Part shown: positions 39,002 to 47,506 of the stretch, piece by piece
Layout: the number at the start of each line of letters is the position of its first letter
Numbering within the stretch: the stretch's first letter is position 1
From: Desulfovibrionales bacterium
GTDB taxonomy: Bacteria; Desulfobacterota; Desulfovibrionia; Desulfovibrionales; Desulfonatronaceae
DNA: 64,000 nucleotides
Assembly (NCBI GenBank): GCA_007693505.1
Contig: REDL01000056.1
Coordinates: forward strand, 88,435 to 152,434
Direction of reading: 5' to 3'
Position numbers and translations under genes: made by a program
The notes under the pieces: generated by a model
The model's database searches: none
What the model was told of the DNA's origin: nothing
What the model saw: only the letters and a program-made list of their open reading frames with translations

Positions 39002-41146
39002 TTATGATTGATCAACCATTTTCAGGGAGAGGGAGATCCGGCGACGCTCCAGGTCCACCTCCAGAACGCGGGCCTGGACATGCTGGCCTGCCCGGACCAC
39101 CTCGGCGGGATCGCGCACAAAGCGATCCGCCATCTGGCTGACATGCACCAACCCGTCCTGGTGGACGCCCACGTCCACAAAGGCCCCGAAACGGGTTACG
39201 TTGGTCACGATGCCCGGCAAGACCATGCCCGGGGAGAGATCTTCCGGGCGATGCACGCCTTCGGCAAAGGCAAAGTGTTCAAACGTCGGCCGAGGATCCC
39301 TTCCCGGTCGCTCCAGCTCGGTCAGGATATCCTCCAGCGTGGGCTGCCCCACTTCTGAGGAAAGGTAACGCCGCAGGTCGATTTTCGTTCTGATCCGGTC
39401 ATCTTGCATCATTTCACGCACCCCGACGCCCAGATCCTGGGCCATGCGCTCCACCAGGCCGTACCGCTCGGGATGGATGCCCGAGGCGTCCAGGGGATTG
39501 TCAGCATCCCGGATCCGCAGGAAACCGGCAGCCTGTTCAAAGGCCTTGGGCCCAAGCCGCTTGATCCGGAGCAGATCCCGACGGGAGCCAAACGGCCCGT
39601 TTTCCGTGCGCCAGGCCACGATGTTTTTGGCCAGGGCCGGCCCCAGCCCGGAAACAAAGGACAACAGGGCGGCGCTGGCCGTGTTCAGTTCCACGCCCAC
39701 CGCATTCACGCAGCTGATGACGGTGTCGTCCAAAGCCCGTTTCAACGCCGCCTGGTCCACATCATGCTGGTACTGGCCCACACCGATGGCTTTGGGGTCG
39801 ATCTTGACCAGCTCGGCCAGGGGGTCCATCAACCGCCGCCCGATGGACACGGCCCCGCGCACGGTCAGGTCCAGGTCCGGAAATTCCTCCCGGGCAATGT
39901 CCGAGCCGGAATAGATTGACGCTCCGGATTCGTTGACCATGACCACGAAGACGTCCCGCAACTCCAGGGCGCGGACAAAGGCCTCGGTTTCCCGCCCGGC
40001 GGTGCCGTTGCCCACGGCCATGGCCTGAATGGCGAACCGGTCCACCAGTTCCCGGATGCGTCGCGCAGATTCCTGTGCCTGCCGCTCCGACCCCACGACA
40101 AAGATGGTTTCGTGATGCAGTAGCCCGCCCTGCTCGTCTAGGCAGGCCAGCTTGGCCCCGGTGCGAAAACCCGGGTCCAGAGCCATGATCCGCTTACGGC
40201 CCAGGGGCGGGGCCAAGAGCAGCTCGCGCAGGTTCGCGGAAAAAACGCCGATGGCCTCCGTATCCGCCCTGTTTTTCAAGCTCGTCCGCAGTTCCGTCTC
40301 CATTGACGGCGCGAGCAAGCGCCGGTACCCGTCCTGTACCGCCTGACGCACGTGCTGAGTGCACGGTCCGCCACCACGCACGAAGCGTCGCTCCAGCTCG
40401 GCTGCGGCCAACGCCTCGCCCGGACGCACCTCCACGGAAAGAACGCCTTCCCGTTCGCCTCGGAACAGGGCCAGGATACGATGGCCGGACGCAGTCGCCG
40501 CGGGTTCCTCCCAGTCTGTCCAATCCCTGAACTTGGCCGCCACCACCGGATCGACCTTGGCCACGCCTCTGGCCGGCCGGGAGCGCAGCCGGGCCTTGGA
40601 CGTGAACAGGGCGCGCATCGCCTTTCTGGCTTCGGCGTCCTCGGAAAAGCGCTCAGCCAGAATATCCCTGGCTCCGGCCAGGGCCTGGTCCACTGTTTCC
40701 ACGCTGTGCCCCGGATCAACAAAGGAGGATGCGGCGCCAACCGGGTCGGCAATGCGCTGTTCCAGGAGCATGTCGGCCAGCGGCGTGAGCCCCTTTTCCA
40801 CGGCCATCATCGCCCGGGTGCGCCGCTTGGGCCGGTAGGGGAGATACATGTCTTCCAGTTCGGTCAGGGAGGAAGCTGTTTCCAGGGCTTTGCGCAAGGA
40901 TTCGGACAGAAGCTCCCGCTCTGCCAGGGAAGCCAGCATGGCCGCCCGGCGCTTGTCCAGTTCGGTCAAGGTCTCCAGCCCGTCGCGGACCTGGCGGACA
41001 ATCACCTCGTCCAGGGAACCGGTGGCCTCCTTGCGGTACCGGGCGATGAACACCTCGGTGGAGCCGTCTTGGAGCAAATCCGCGACGGCCTGGACCTGGT
41101 GCACTTTCAGGCCGAGTTGCGCGGCCACCTGTTGAATATGTGTCAA
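39002..41146 (-). CDS. tex: Tex-family S1 RNA-binding transcription accessory protein
   Basis: A cytoplasmic nucleic-acid-binding protein of about 714 residues. It has the Tex N-domain (IQQVAAQLGLKVHQVQAVADLL, IARYRKEATGSLDE), the YqgF-like RNase H fold (ALDPGFRTGAKLACLDEQG), helix-hairpin-helix motifs and a C-terminal S1 domain (GMVLPGIVTNVTRFGAFVDVG). The frame is open to 41626, but homology begins near 41146. TTG at 41146 has GAGAGG nine bases upstream and is preferred; ATG at 41173 and 41197 are alternatives without a Shine-Dalgarno. Confidence 0.92.
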   Translation of the reverse strand: MTHIQQVAAQLGLKVHQVQAVADLLQDGSTEVFIARYRKEATGSLDEVIVRQVRDGLETLTELDKRRAAMLASLAERELLSESLRKALETASSLTELEDMYLPYRPKRRTRAMMAVEKGLTPLADMLLEQRIADPVGAASSFVDPGHSVETVDQALAGARDILAERFSEDAEARKAMRALFTSKARLRSRPARGVAKVDPVVAAKFRDWTDWEEPAATASGHRILALFRGEREGVLSVEVRPGEALAAAELERRFVRGGGPCTQHVRQAVQDGYRRLLAPSMETELRTSLKNRADTEAIGVFSANLRELLLAPPLGRKRIMALDPGFRTGAKLACLDEQGGLLHHETIFVVGSERQAQESARRIRELVDRFAIQAMAVGNGTAGRETEAFVRALELRDVFVVMVNESGASIYSGSDIAREEFPDLDLTVRGAVSIGRRLMDPLAELVKIDPKAIGVGQYQHDVDQAALKRALDDTVISCVNAVGVELNTASAALLSFVSGLGPALAKNIVAWRTENGPFGSRRDLLRIKRLGPKAFEQAAGFLRIRDADNPLDASGIHPERYGLVERMAQDLGVGVREMMQDDRIRTKIDLRRYLSSEVGQPTLEDILTELERPGRDPRPTFEHFAFAEGVHRPEDLSPGMVLPGIVTNVTRFGAFVDVGVHQDGLVHVSQMADRFVRDPAEVVRAGQHVQARVLEVDLERRRISLSLKMVDQS

Positions 41147-41397
41147 TTGCGGTATTCCTCTCAAGAAATGCATCTGTTGTCGGGTTGATGAAACCATGAC
41201 GTGCTGACTGGGGCAGGGCAGTGCGTCGAGCAAGTCCGTCCGCGGGTTGTGGATTAAAATCTGGCCCGGTTCAGCGGTTGTGCCTGCCCCGCAAGATGGC
41301 TCCATTGCGTTTTCTCCATGTGTCCAGGTTTTTTGGGAAAAGGAGGGATCGGGTGTTTGGTCTCTGGACTGTTTTTCATGAAGACGTCGTCGGGCAA

Positions 41398-42582
41398 TCA
41401 GAAGTGGTATGTAAGGCTGGCCGTCACGATCCGGGCATCGGACAAGACAGGGTCCGTGCCGCCCAGAAAGAACTGACCCAGAAGCTGCACATCCAGGTTG
41501 GTCAGCGCGGACCAGGTCAGTGCAGGTGAAAGGAAAAAAGCCTCCTTGTCCGGGTAGACCATGGCCGTCAACGTTCCATCCAGCAGCTCGTGAAGTGGGT
41601 AGGAAGCCTGGGCCGTGAACTGCCATCTGGACAGGGAGGGATTGTCCGGAGTGAACCGGTCGGCCAAAAGCCCGAAGCCGTCCTGCCCCCCATCCCTGTT
41701 GTACAGTGCCTCCGCAACCAGAAACAGGCGGTTCGGGAACATGTAGTCCACCGAGACCGCGGCCACGGTGCTGGCGGACCGGTTGCCGTCCGTTGTTTCC
41801 AGGTCGGCAAAGTGCATCAGTTCCCCCTTGAACCCGGCACCGCCCACATCACCGGCCCAGCCGACGCCCGTTGCCAGTCGTTCGCGGTAATAGCCGCCGA
41901 TCAACTGGACGTCATGGCCGCCGGCATTGAAGGCATAGAGTACCGCCGCCACACTGTTTTCCAGGTCCCTGGCCGGACTTGCCGCCAGTTCCAGGCGCGA
42001 ACCGAACCCGAGAAATCGCTGGATGCGCAGGGCGTCCGATCCAGGTCGCTCCGGGTAATCGAAATCATAAAAGGAATAGATGTTGAACAGGTCGTTGGGG
42101 TTGGTGATCAGGTTCACCCCCCAGTTGACCCGTTGCCGCCCCAGACGAATGTTCCAGTCGCCGTGATCCCACTCCCCATAGAGCCGGTCCGGGATGTAGT
42201 GCAGCAGCCAGCGATCCTGGGTCTGGATCATCCATGAAAGATTGACCAGGCCTGCATCGCTGTCAATTCCGTCCGCATAGCCCGGAATGTCGCGTATCAG
42301 GTCACCGGCGAACAATCGGGTGCGCATCTGCCAGTGAAAGGCGAGATCCGGGGTGGCGTCCCAGCGCAGGTTGAGGCGTTTTTGCAGCCGGTATTCCATC
42401 CAGCGGCCTTTCCCCACGGGTTCAGGCAGGGCAGCGGAAACATGGACCGGTGTGAACTGGACATATCCCCGCGCCTGGAGGTTTTCGCCCACTTGGGCCC
42501 GGAGCGTTCCCGGTCCCGTCATGGATGCCAGACAGCATGCCAGCAGGGCAATCAGTGTTGGCATCCATCTGCTTGGATACAT
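41398..42582 (-). CDS. Outer-membrane beta-barrel protein of a Lol/MacB-like cassette
   Basis: A signal peptide (LIALLACCLASMTGPGTLRAQ) is followed by alternating-hydrophobic strands typical of a beta barrel and a C-terminal aromatic ending (TASLTYHF), the BAM recognition signal. The mid region LGRQRVNWGVNLITNPNDLF resembles DUF1302/alginate-export-like barrels. It is last of five co-directional genes (LolA-like, two FtsX permeases, ATPase, barrel), suggesting that the inner-membrane machine works with this barrel. The substrate is unknown. Confidence 0.82.
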   Translation of the reverse strand: MYPSRWMPTLIALLACCLASMTGPGTLRAQVGENLQARGYVQFTPVHVSAALPEPVGKGRWMEYRLQKRLNLRWDATPDLAFHWQMRTRLFAGDLIRDIPGYADGIDSDAGLVNLSWMIQTQDRWLLHYIPDRLYGEWDHGDWNIRLGRQRVNWGVNLITNPNDLFNIYSFYDFDYPERPGSDALRIQRFLGFGSRLELAASPARDLENSVAAVLYAFNAGGHDVQLIGGYYRERLATGVGWAGDVGGAGFKGELMHFADLETTDGNRSASTVAAVSVDYMFPNRLFLVAEALYNRDGGQDGFGLLADRFTPDNPSLSRWQFTAQASYPLHELLDGTLTAMVYPDKEAFFLSPALTWSALTNLDVQLLGQFFLGGTDPVLSDARIVTASLTYHF

Positions 42583-42590
42583 GGTCTGGC

Positions 42591-43277
42591 CTATTTCCGG
42601 TGTTCATCCGCTTCCACTATGCCGTCCACCATGGTGATCACCCGGCGCGCGCGGTCGATAACACGCTGGTCATGGGTGGAAAAGATAAATGTCACCTGTT
42701 CTTCGTGGTTCATCCTGAGCATGATGTCCAGCAGATTCATGGCTGCTCTGGTATCCAGGCTGGCGGTAGGCTCATCGGCGAGAATGAACCTGGGACGCGA
42801 GGCCAGGGCCCGGGCCACGGCAACGCGTTGTTGTTGGCCGCCCGACATTTCCCTTGGCCGGGCGTCCTTCAGGCTGCCCAGTCCGACCGCTTCCAGCAAC
42901 TCATCCGTTCGTTGCCGCATTTCCTTTTTGTCTTTTTTCTGAAGCAGCATAATAAAGGAAACATTCTCCCGGGCCGTGAAAACCGGAATGAGGTTGAAGT
43001 GCTGGAAGACGAATCCGATGTTTTTCAGCCGGAAGTTGATAAGCTGGCGGTCCTTCAGCCTGGTCACGTTCACGCCGTCCACAAGAACCGTACCGGAAGT
43101 GGGCTTGTCCAGTCCGCCGATCATGTTCAGCAGCGTGGTTTTGCCGGAACCCGAGGGGCCGACAATGCTCGTGAACTCCCCGGTATCAATGGTAATGGAG
43201 ACGTTGCGCAGGGCGTGCACGGGGACGGTCTCAGGGTTGTACACCTTGGTGAGGTTTTCGGTTTGGACAATGGGCAT
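42591..43277 (-). CDS. ABC transporter ATP-binding protein (LolD/MacB type)
   Basis: A 228-residue ATPase with Walker A GPSGSGKTT, Q-loop VFQHFNLIPVF, signature MSGGQQQR, Walker B FILADEPTASLD and the H-loop STHD, all intact. The sequence is of the LolD/MacB/FtsE class, which drives FtsX-like permeases that extract lipoproteins or push substrates mechanically rather than import them. It follows the two FtsX-like permease genes and precedes the outer-membrane barrel gene. Confidence 0.95.
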   Translation of the reverse strand: MPIVQTENLTKVYNPETVPVHALRNVSITIDTGEFTSIVGPSGSGKTTLLNMIGGLDKPTSGTVLVDGVNVTRLKDRQLINFRLKNIGFVFQHFNLIPVFTARENVSFIMLLQKKDKKEMRQRTDELLEAVGLGSLKDARPREMSGGQQQRVAVARALASRPRFILADEPTASLDTRAAMNLLDIMLRMNHEEQVTFIFSTHDQRVIDRARRVITMVDGIVEADEHRK

Positions 43278-43320
43278 GGCAACGTTGGGGGTTGGTAACT
43301 TGTGACATCCGGTGGAGTTC

Positions 43321-44541
43321 TCAGGCGTCCCGAGCCGCCTCCAAAGGGTGAATCCTGACGGCTTTCAGTGCCGGATACAGCGAGGCCGCAAGGGTAACGG
43401 AAACGACCACAAGGCTCATGAGCAGAAAATCGCCAATGCTCAGGAATGGATAAATCAGATAGTCGAACCCGATCAAGGCCGCGCCCTGGGCAAACATTTC
43501 CAGGTTGATCCCGGTCTGCCCCAGATGGTGCAAGCTCAGCCAGGCAAGAGCCATTCCGATCAACGCCCCGGAAAATGTCAGGATAAGGGCCTCGAGCATG
43601 ATCATGCAAAAAATCCGAACTTTGCTCATGCCGATGGAGAGCAACATGCCCAATTCCCGCATGCGCTCGAACAGAGCCATCAGCATGGTGTTGAGAATGC
43701 CGAATCCCAGTGCGGCCATGATGATCAGGCTGATGAGCAGGATCATGACGTCGCCCAGTTCAACGATCATGCTCAACTCCGGGGAAAGCTCCCGCCAGGT
43801 TTGGGCCAGAATGTCCTCAAAATGTTTGTTGAGCATGGCCACAAAGGCCTCGGTCTCAATCTCGTGAACCAGCATGACGCCGATCTCATGAAAAATTGGC
43901 CGACCGGCCAGGATTTCAGTCAGATCCTTGGAGCGCACGAAAATGTTGCGTTTGTCGTATTCCGAGGAGGCCGAGGTGAACAGGCCCGCGATGTGAAAGG
44001 CGCTGGAAGTCAGTTCGCGGTCTACGTTTTCAAAGGTCAGCACGATCCGATTACCGATGCGCATATTGTGCTCGTCGGCCAGGATGCGGCTGATGATTGC
44101 CGGGTTGCTCAGGTCGGCGTCCAGAAATTCCCCTTGAACCATGTTTTCATGAAATGTGGTGGTTCTGGTCTCCGCGGCGACATCAATGCCCCGGATGCGA
44201 ACGCCGGACGTCTTGACCGGAGACTGAAGCATGCCGTCGGTTATGGTGCGGGAGGCGTGGGAGCGCACCTGGGGATGGTCATCCAGCCAGGAGGTGATCT
44301 GGTTGTGATCGGGAATATGGTCCCAGGGATGGCCATCGTCTGGAAAATCGGGGTGATGGATTTGGAGGTGGGTCAATTCCCGCTCGATCACGTAGTCCAT
44401 GCGCTGCTGCATCAGCCCGTTGGCCCAGCCGATGACCATCACCGCAGCCCACAGTCCTACGGCCACGGCAGCGATGAGTACACCGCTTCGTGCCGGGTGC
44501 CGCCAGATATTACGCCAAGCAATGGTCAGCAGGAGATGCAT
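43321..44541 (-). CDS. FtsX/LolC-type ABC permease (second)
   Basis: An inner-membrane protein of 406 residues. It has an N-terminal span (HPARSGVLIAAVAVGLWAA), a large periplasmic domain and three C-terminal spans forming the FtsX domain (ILLISLIIMAALGFGILNTM). ATG at 44541 lies one base after the stop of the other permease gene and has GAGGAAA upstream. It pairs with the upstream permease and the LolD-like ATPase to form a heterodimeric exporter. Confidence 0.9.
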   Translation of the reverse strand: MHLLLTIAWRNIWRHPARSGVLIAAVAVGLWAAVMVIGWANGLMQQRMDYVIERELTHLQIHHPDFPDDGHPWDHIPDHNQITSWLDDHPQVRSHASRTITDGMLQSPVKTSGVRIRGIDVAAETRTTTFHENMVQGEFLDADLSNPAIISRILADEHNMRIGNRIVLTFENVDRELTSSAFHIAGLFTSASSEYDKRNIFVRSKDLTEILAGRPIFHEIGVMLVHEIETEAFVAMLNKHFEDILAQTWRELSPELSMIVELGDVMILLISLIIMAALGFGILNTMLMALFERMRELGMLLSIGMSKVRIFCMIMLEALILTFSGALIGMALAWLSLHHLGQTGINLEMFAQGAALIGFDYLIYPFLSIGDFLLMSLVVVSVTLAASLYPALKAVRIHPLEAARDA

Positions 44542-44542
44542 G

Positions 44543-45763
44543 TCATTTCCTCGAGGCATCAAGGATGTTCAGGCGAAAGATCGTGACCAGCGGGTAGAGG
44601 GAGGCCAGCATGGCCATGAAGAAAACGTACAGGCCCTGCATGAGGAACTGATCCAGGGCAAAGGACATGGGCAGAACCGGTTCGAATCCCAAATCCATCA
44701 GGGCCAGGGCCGCATTGCCGCTGAGGCGGATCGGATCCGCCAGGCGCAGGATCAGCCACGCCAGGGCCATGCCGGACAGCACACCCAGGCAACTGATCAA
44801 AAAGGTCTCCAGAAAAACCACGCCGACCAACCGTCCCCGGCTCATGCCAATGGACAGGAGCATGCCGAATTCCCGGATGCGTTCCAGGGTCATGGTCAGG
44901 ACCGTACCCAGGAATCCAAATCCGATAACGACGTACAGGATGGCGGTGATGAACCTTGGTCCGGCAAGGTCCAGCTCCATCAGCTCCAGCAGCTCGGGCA
45001 TCAGTTCCGGCCAAGTGAACACCACCAGTTCGCTGTCGGCGAACACCTCCCGGATCGAGGCGGCCACCTGTTCGGTGTGTCGTTCGCGCTGCGGTGAAAT
45101 CAGCAGCGCAGTCAGGTGATTCTCGGCGGACAAAAGTCCCTGGGCGGTCTTCAGAGGCATGTACACGGCCTGGGTGTTCATCTCCCGGATTGGATGCTCC
45201 AGCAGTCCGGTGATGGTAAACAGTCCACTGGCCGACATGCCGAACCGGCCCTGTCCGATCAAGATGAGCGTGTCCCCCACACCGAGCTGGAGGCGACTGG
45301 ACAAGCCCTGGGTCAGCACCACGGCCTGTTCGTCCGGCTCGAAAAAGCGACCCTCCGTCAGGTGGTTGCGGATAGTGTTGAAACGATGTTCCTTGTCCGT
45401 GTCGATTCCCAGCAGGATTGCTCCCCGTGTATATTCCTCGTTGGCGGCCAGCATGAACGTCTCGAGCCGCGGTACGACATGTTCGATGCGCTCGTCGGCG
45501 GAACGGACCAATTCCAGCGTCGTTTGGTCAATGGGAAAGGCATTGTCCAGCGAGGACTCGTCTTCGTAGCGGTAGTCCTGCAATTGCAGGTGGCCGGTGC
45601 TGAAACTGACCATGCGCTCGATCATCGCTTCATAACTGCCGCGGTTGATCGACTGCATCGCGATGGCGGCCACGACGGCAAAGACAATGGCCGAGCAGGT
45701 GATCAGCGTGCGCCGGGGTTTACGCCAGATATTTCGCCAGGCCAGCTTGAAATGCATCAACAT
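44543..45763 (-). CDS. FtsX/LolE-type ABC permease (first)
   Basis: About 406 residues with the same layout: LAWRNIWRKPRRTLITCSAIVFAVV at the start, a periplasmic MacB-like domain, then three spans (ILYVVIGFGFLGTVLTMTLERIREFGMLLSIGMS). ATG at 45763 is chosen because it matches the start of its paralogue; the frame is open to 45847 but that would overlap the LolA-like gene. The near-identical layout of the two permeases points to an old duplication. Confidence 0.88.
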   Translation of the reverse strand: MLMHFKLAWRNIWRKPRRTLITCSAIVFAVVAAIAMQSINRGSYEAMIERMVSFSTGHLQLQDYRYEDESSLDNAFPIDQTTLELVRSADERIEHVVPRLETFMLAANEEYTRGAILLGIDTDKEHRFNTIRNHLTEGRFFEPDEQAVVLTQGLSSRLQLGVGDTLILIGQGRFGMSASGLFTITGLLEHPIREMNTQAVYMPLKTAQGLLSAENHLTALLISPQRERHTEQVAASIREVFADSELVVFTWPELMPELLELMELDLAGPRFITAILYVVIGFGFLGTVLTMTLERIREFGMLLSIGMSRGRLVGVVFLETFLISCLGVLSGMALAWLILRLADPIRLSGNAALALMDLGFEPVLPMSFALDQFLMQGLYVFFMAMLASLYPLVTIFRLNILDASRK

Positions 45764-45794
45764 GACGTTCGGTGTGTCGGCAGAGCCCGGTGCG

Positions 45795-46559
45795 TCATCG
45801 CTGCCGCTGCATGTTTTCCTGGGTGAAGAATCGGTCGCTGATTTCAATGTCGAACTCGATCTTTTGATACTCGAGAACGGTCTGCTCGTTGTCCTTGCCG
45901 GCCGGGATCACGGTGATGCGGGATGGGATTTCCCGGTCTCCAAACCTGCGGATTTCGTTTAATTTCATGGTGTTCACCAGCTCGTTCTGCTGGTCAAAGT
46001 TTTCCACGCGAAGTTGGATGAAGGTGTCCTGACAGATCCACATCTCCACTTTTCCCCAGACGATCGGCGTCCCTGGCTTGGGGATCATGCGGATCACTAA
46101 GGCCTCACGCCCCTGGTACTCCTCCCGGCCGAGGAGTTCATGGTCAAAGTCGTTCACCGGGTCGGTGTCGCGCACCAGATCATCGTTGGTAAAATCCGAG
46201 CCCATCCACGACTGGGCCATCATGGACGAGGGAAGACGGACCGTTCGGTCAATGCGCGGGTCATAATTCCAGATGCTGTCCTGGCGCATCAGGTAGCCCG
46301 TGCCGGCATCACGGGCCGGAGCGGTGATGAGAATCATGGAGTAGTCACGGCCCAGCATCCATGCGCGCATGGCCATTTCCCGCGAAAAGCGCGGCCGCTG
46401 GATGGTCATGGCCATCTCCGCGTAACTGGAATCGCCCCGCATGACCTGTTCCATCCGCTGGATGATATCCGTCGGATCATCCGCATGGACCGGCGAGGAT
46501 GCCGCCAGGCAAAACATGGTGGCAGCGATCAAGACTGCGCAATATTTCCACATTGACAT
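45795..46559 (-). CDS. LolA-like periplasmic lipoprotein-sorting family protein
   Basis: A signal peptide (YCAVLIAATMFCLAASSPVHAD) is followed by a 230-residue LolA-like beta-sheet domain (DDPTDIIQRMEQVMRGDSS, DSIWNYDPRIDRTVRLPSSMMAQSWMGSDFTNDDLV). This type is often found with FtsX/LolD-like transporters and may carry a lipid or lipoprotein across the periplasm. It is the first gene of the five-gene cassette ending at 41398. Confidence 0.88.
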   Translation of the reverse strand: MSMWKYCAVLIAATMFCLAASSPVHADDPTDIIQRMEQVMRGDSSYAEMAMTIQRPRFSREMAMRAWMLGRDYSMILITAPARDAGTGYLMRQDSIWNYDPRIDRTVRLPSSMMAQSWMGSDFTNDDLVRDTDPVNDFDHELLGREEYQGREALVIRMIPKPGTPIVWGKVEMWICQDTFIQLRVENFDQQNELVNTMKLNEIRRFGDREIPSRITVIPAGKDNEQTVLEYQKIEFDIEISDRFFTQENMQRQR

Positions 46560-46741
46560 GGTTTTGTCCGGTTTTTTTGCACCCGATCAAGGGGTATTGC
46601 GATTTATGGAGCTGTTTTTTCCTCCCACCGCGATCACGGTTTCGGAAATGACAACGTACTTCACCCCGAGAAGATTTTCCACCCGGTGGGATGCGTTGAG
46701 AATCTCCATGCCGACCCCGTACAAACCGCTTCTTCAGGAAC

Positions 46742-47236
46742 CTAAAATGCAAGGCCTGGACCTGATCCGAGCCGGTCACTGATCTTTTCAAATTCTTCGC
46801 CCACTCCCTCAAGCTTGGACCAACGCGCAACTTCGTTCAAGTCGATTTCATGGGCCTCGGAAACGAGAACAGCTTGTTCAAGGCTTTGTCTGTCTTTCCA
46901 GTGGTACCAGACGGCCAGCCGGTCTTTGACGGATTCCGTGGGAGAAATCAGCCTCAACATGCCGGTTGCGAATGCGATGTCTCGGATTTCCCGGATCGGT
47001 TCGTTTCCGACAGACAGGGGGCCAGGCGGAAATTCCACAAAATAGCTTGTGTCCGGGTGAACGACGTATCGATCCTTTGCCCTAAACCCCAGTTCGACCA
47101 TGGCTTCTTTCAGTTTGGACGCTTTGAGTCCACGACACTCCACAAAGCTCAGATCAAGGGAAACATATTTATTGGAGGTGTAAATGGTGACCACGCTACC
47201 TCCGGTCAGAACCGGATCAAATCCCCTCTTGCGCAA
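46742..47236 (-). pseudogene. 5'-truncated nucleotidyltransferase-like gene
   Basis: The translation contains VLTGGSVVTIYTSNKYVSLDLSFVE, like the GG...S-x-DLDFV core of minimal nucleotidyltransferases of the AbiEii/DUF6036 kind, but with the second Asp replaced by Ser. Only a TTG can serve as start. In the same frame the upstream residues LGALICEHLRKRGF look like the genuine family N-terminus but are cut off by a stop close by. It is therefore a truncated gene fused to the ATPase remnant, and probably not functional. Confidence 0.6.
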
Positions 47237-47415
47237 ATGCTCGCAGATGAGGGCGCCAAGCCATCGCTGGCCAACTCACGCAGAAAACGTAACGCATCAA
47301 GCAAGTTGGATTTTCCGGAAGCATTTGGACCAATAAGAAACGTTCTCAAGGAGAGTTGCGTGGCGGCATCTCCGAAGTTTTTCCAATTTCTAAGGCGAAA
47401 ATGGCTGATATACAT
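47206..47415 (-). pseudogene. N-terminal remnant of an SMC/RecF-like AAA ATPase
   Basis: ATG at 47415 follows GGGAG. The first 50 or so residues are a good match to AAA_15/21-type ATPases (FRLRNWKNFGDA, Walker A GPNASGKSN, LLDALRFLRELASDG). The sequence then switches at about 47255 into unrelated codons shared with the nucleotidyltransferase fragment and stops at 47206. A whole ATPase would be 350-450 residues. It is a deletion scar. Confidence 0.75.
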
Positions 47416-47506
47416 TGAAATATCTCCCTTAATCATGAAGCCTCAAGATTCTTCATGAGACTTCGTGGCATATAAACATGGGGGCGCATCCACGCTACCA
47501 ATACAG

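Noticed and set aside
43312..44586. A 424-codon plus-strand frame opposite the second FtsX-like permease
   Set aside because: Low-complexity His/Gln-rich translation typical of the complement of membrane-protein codons; no ribosome-binding site.
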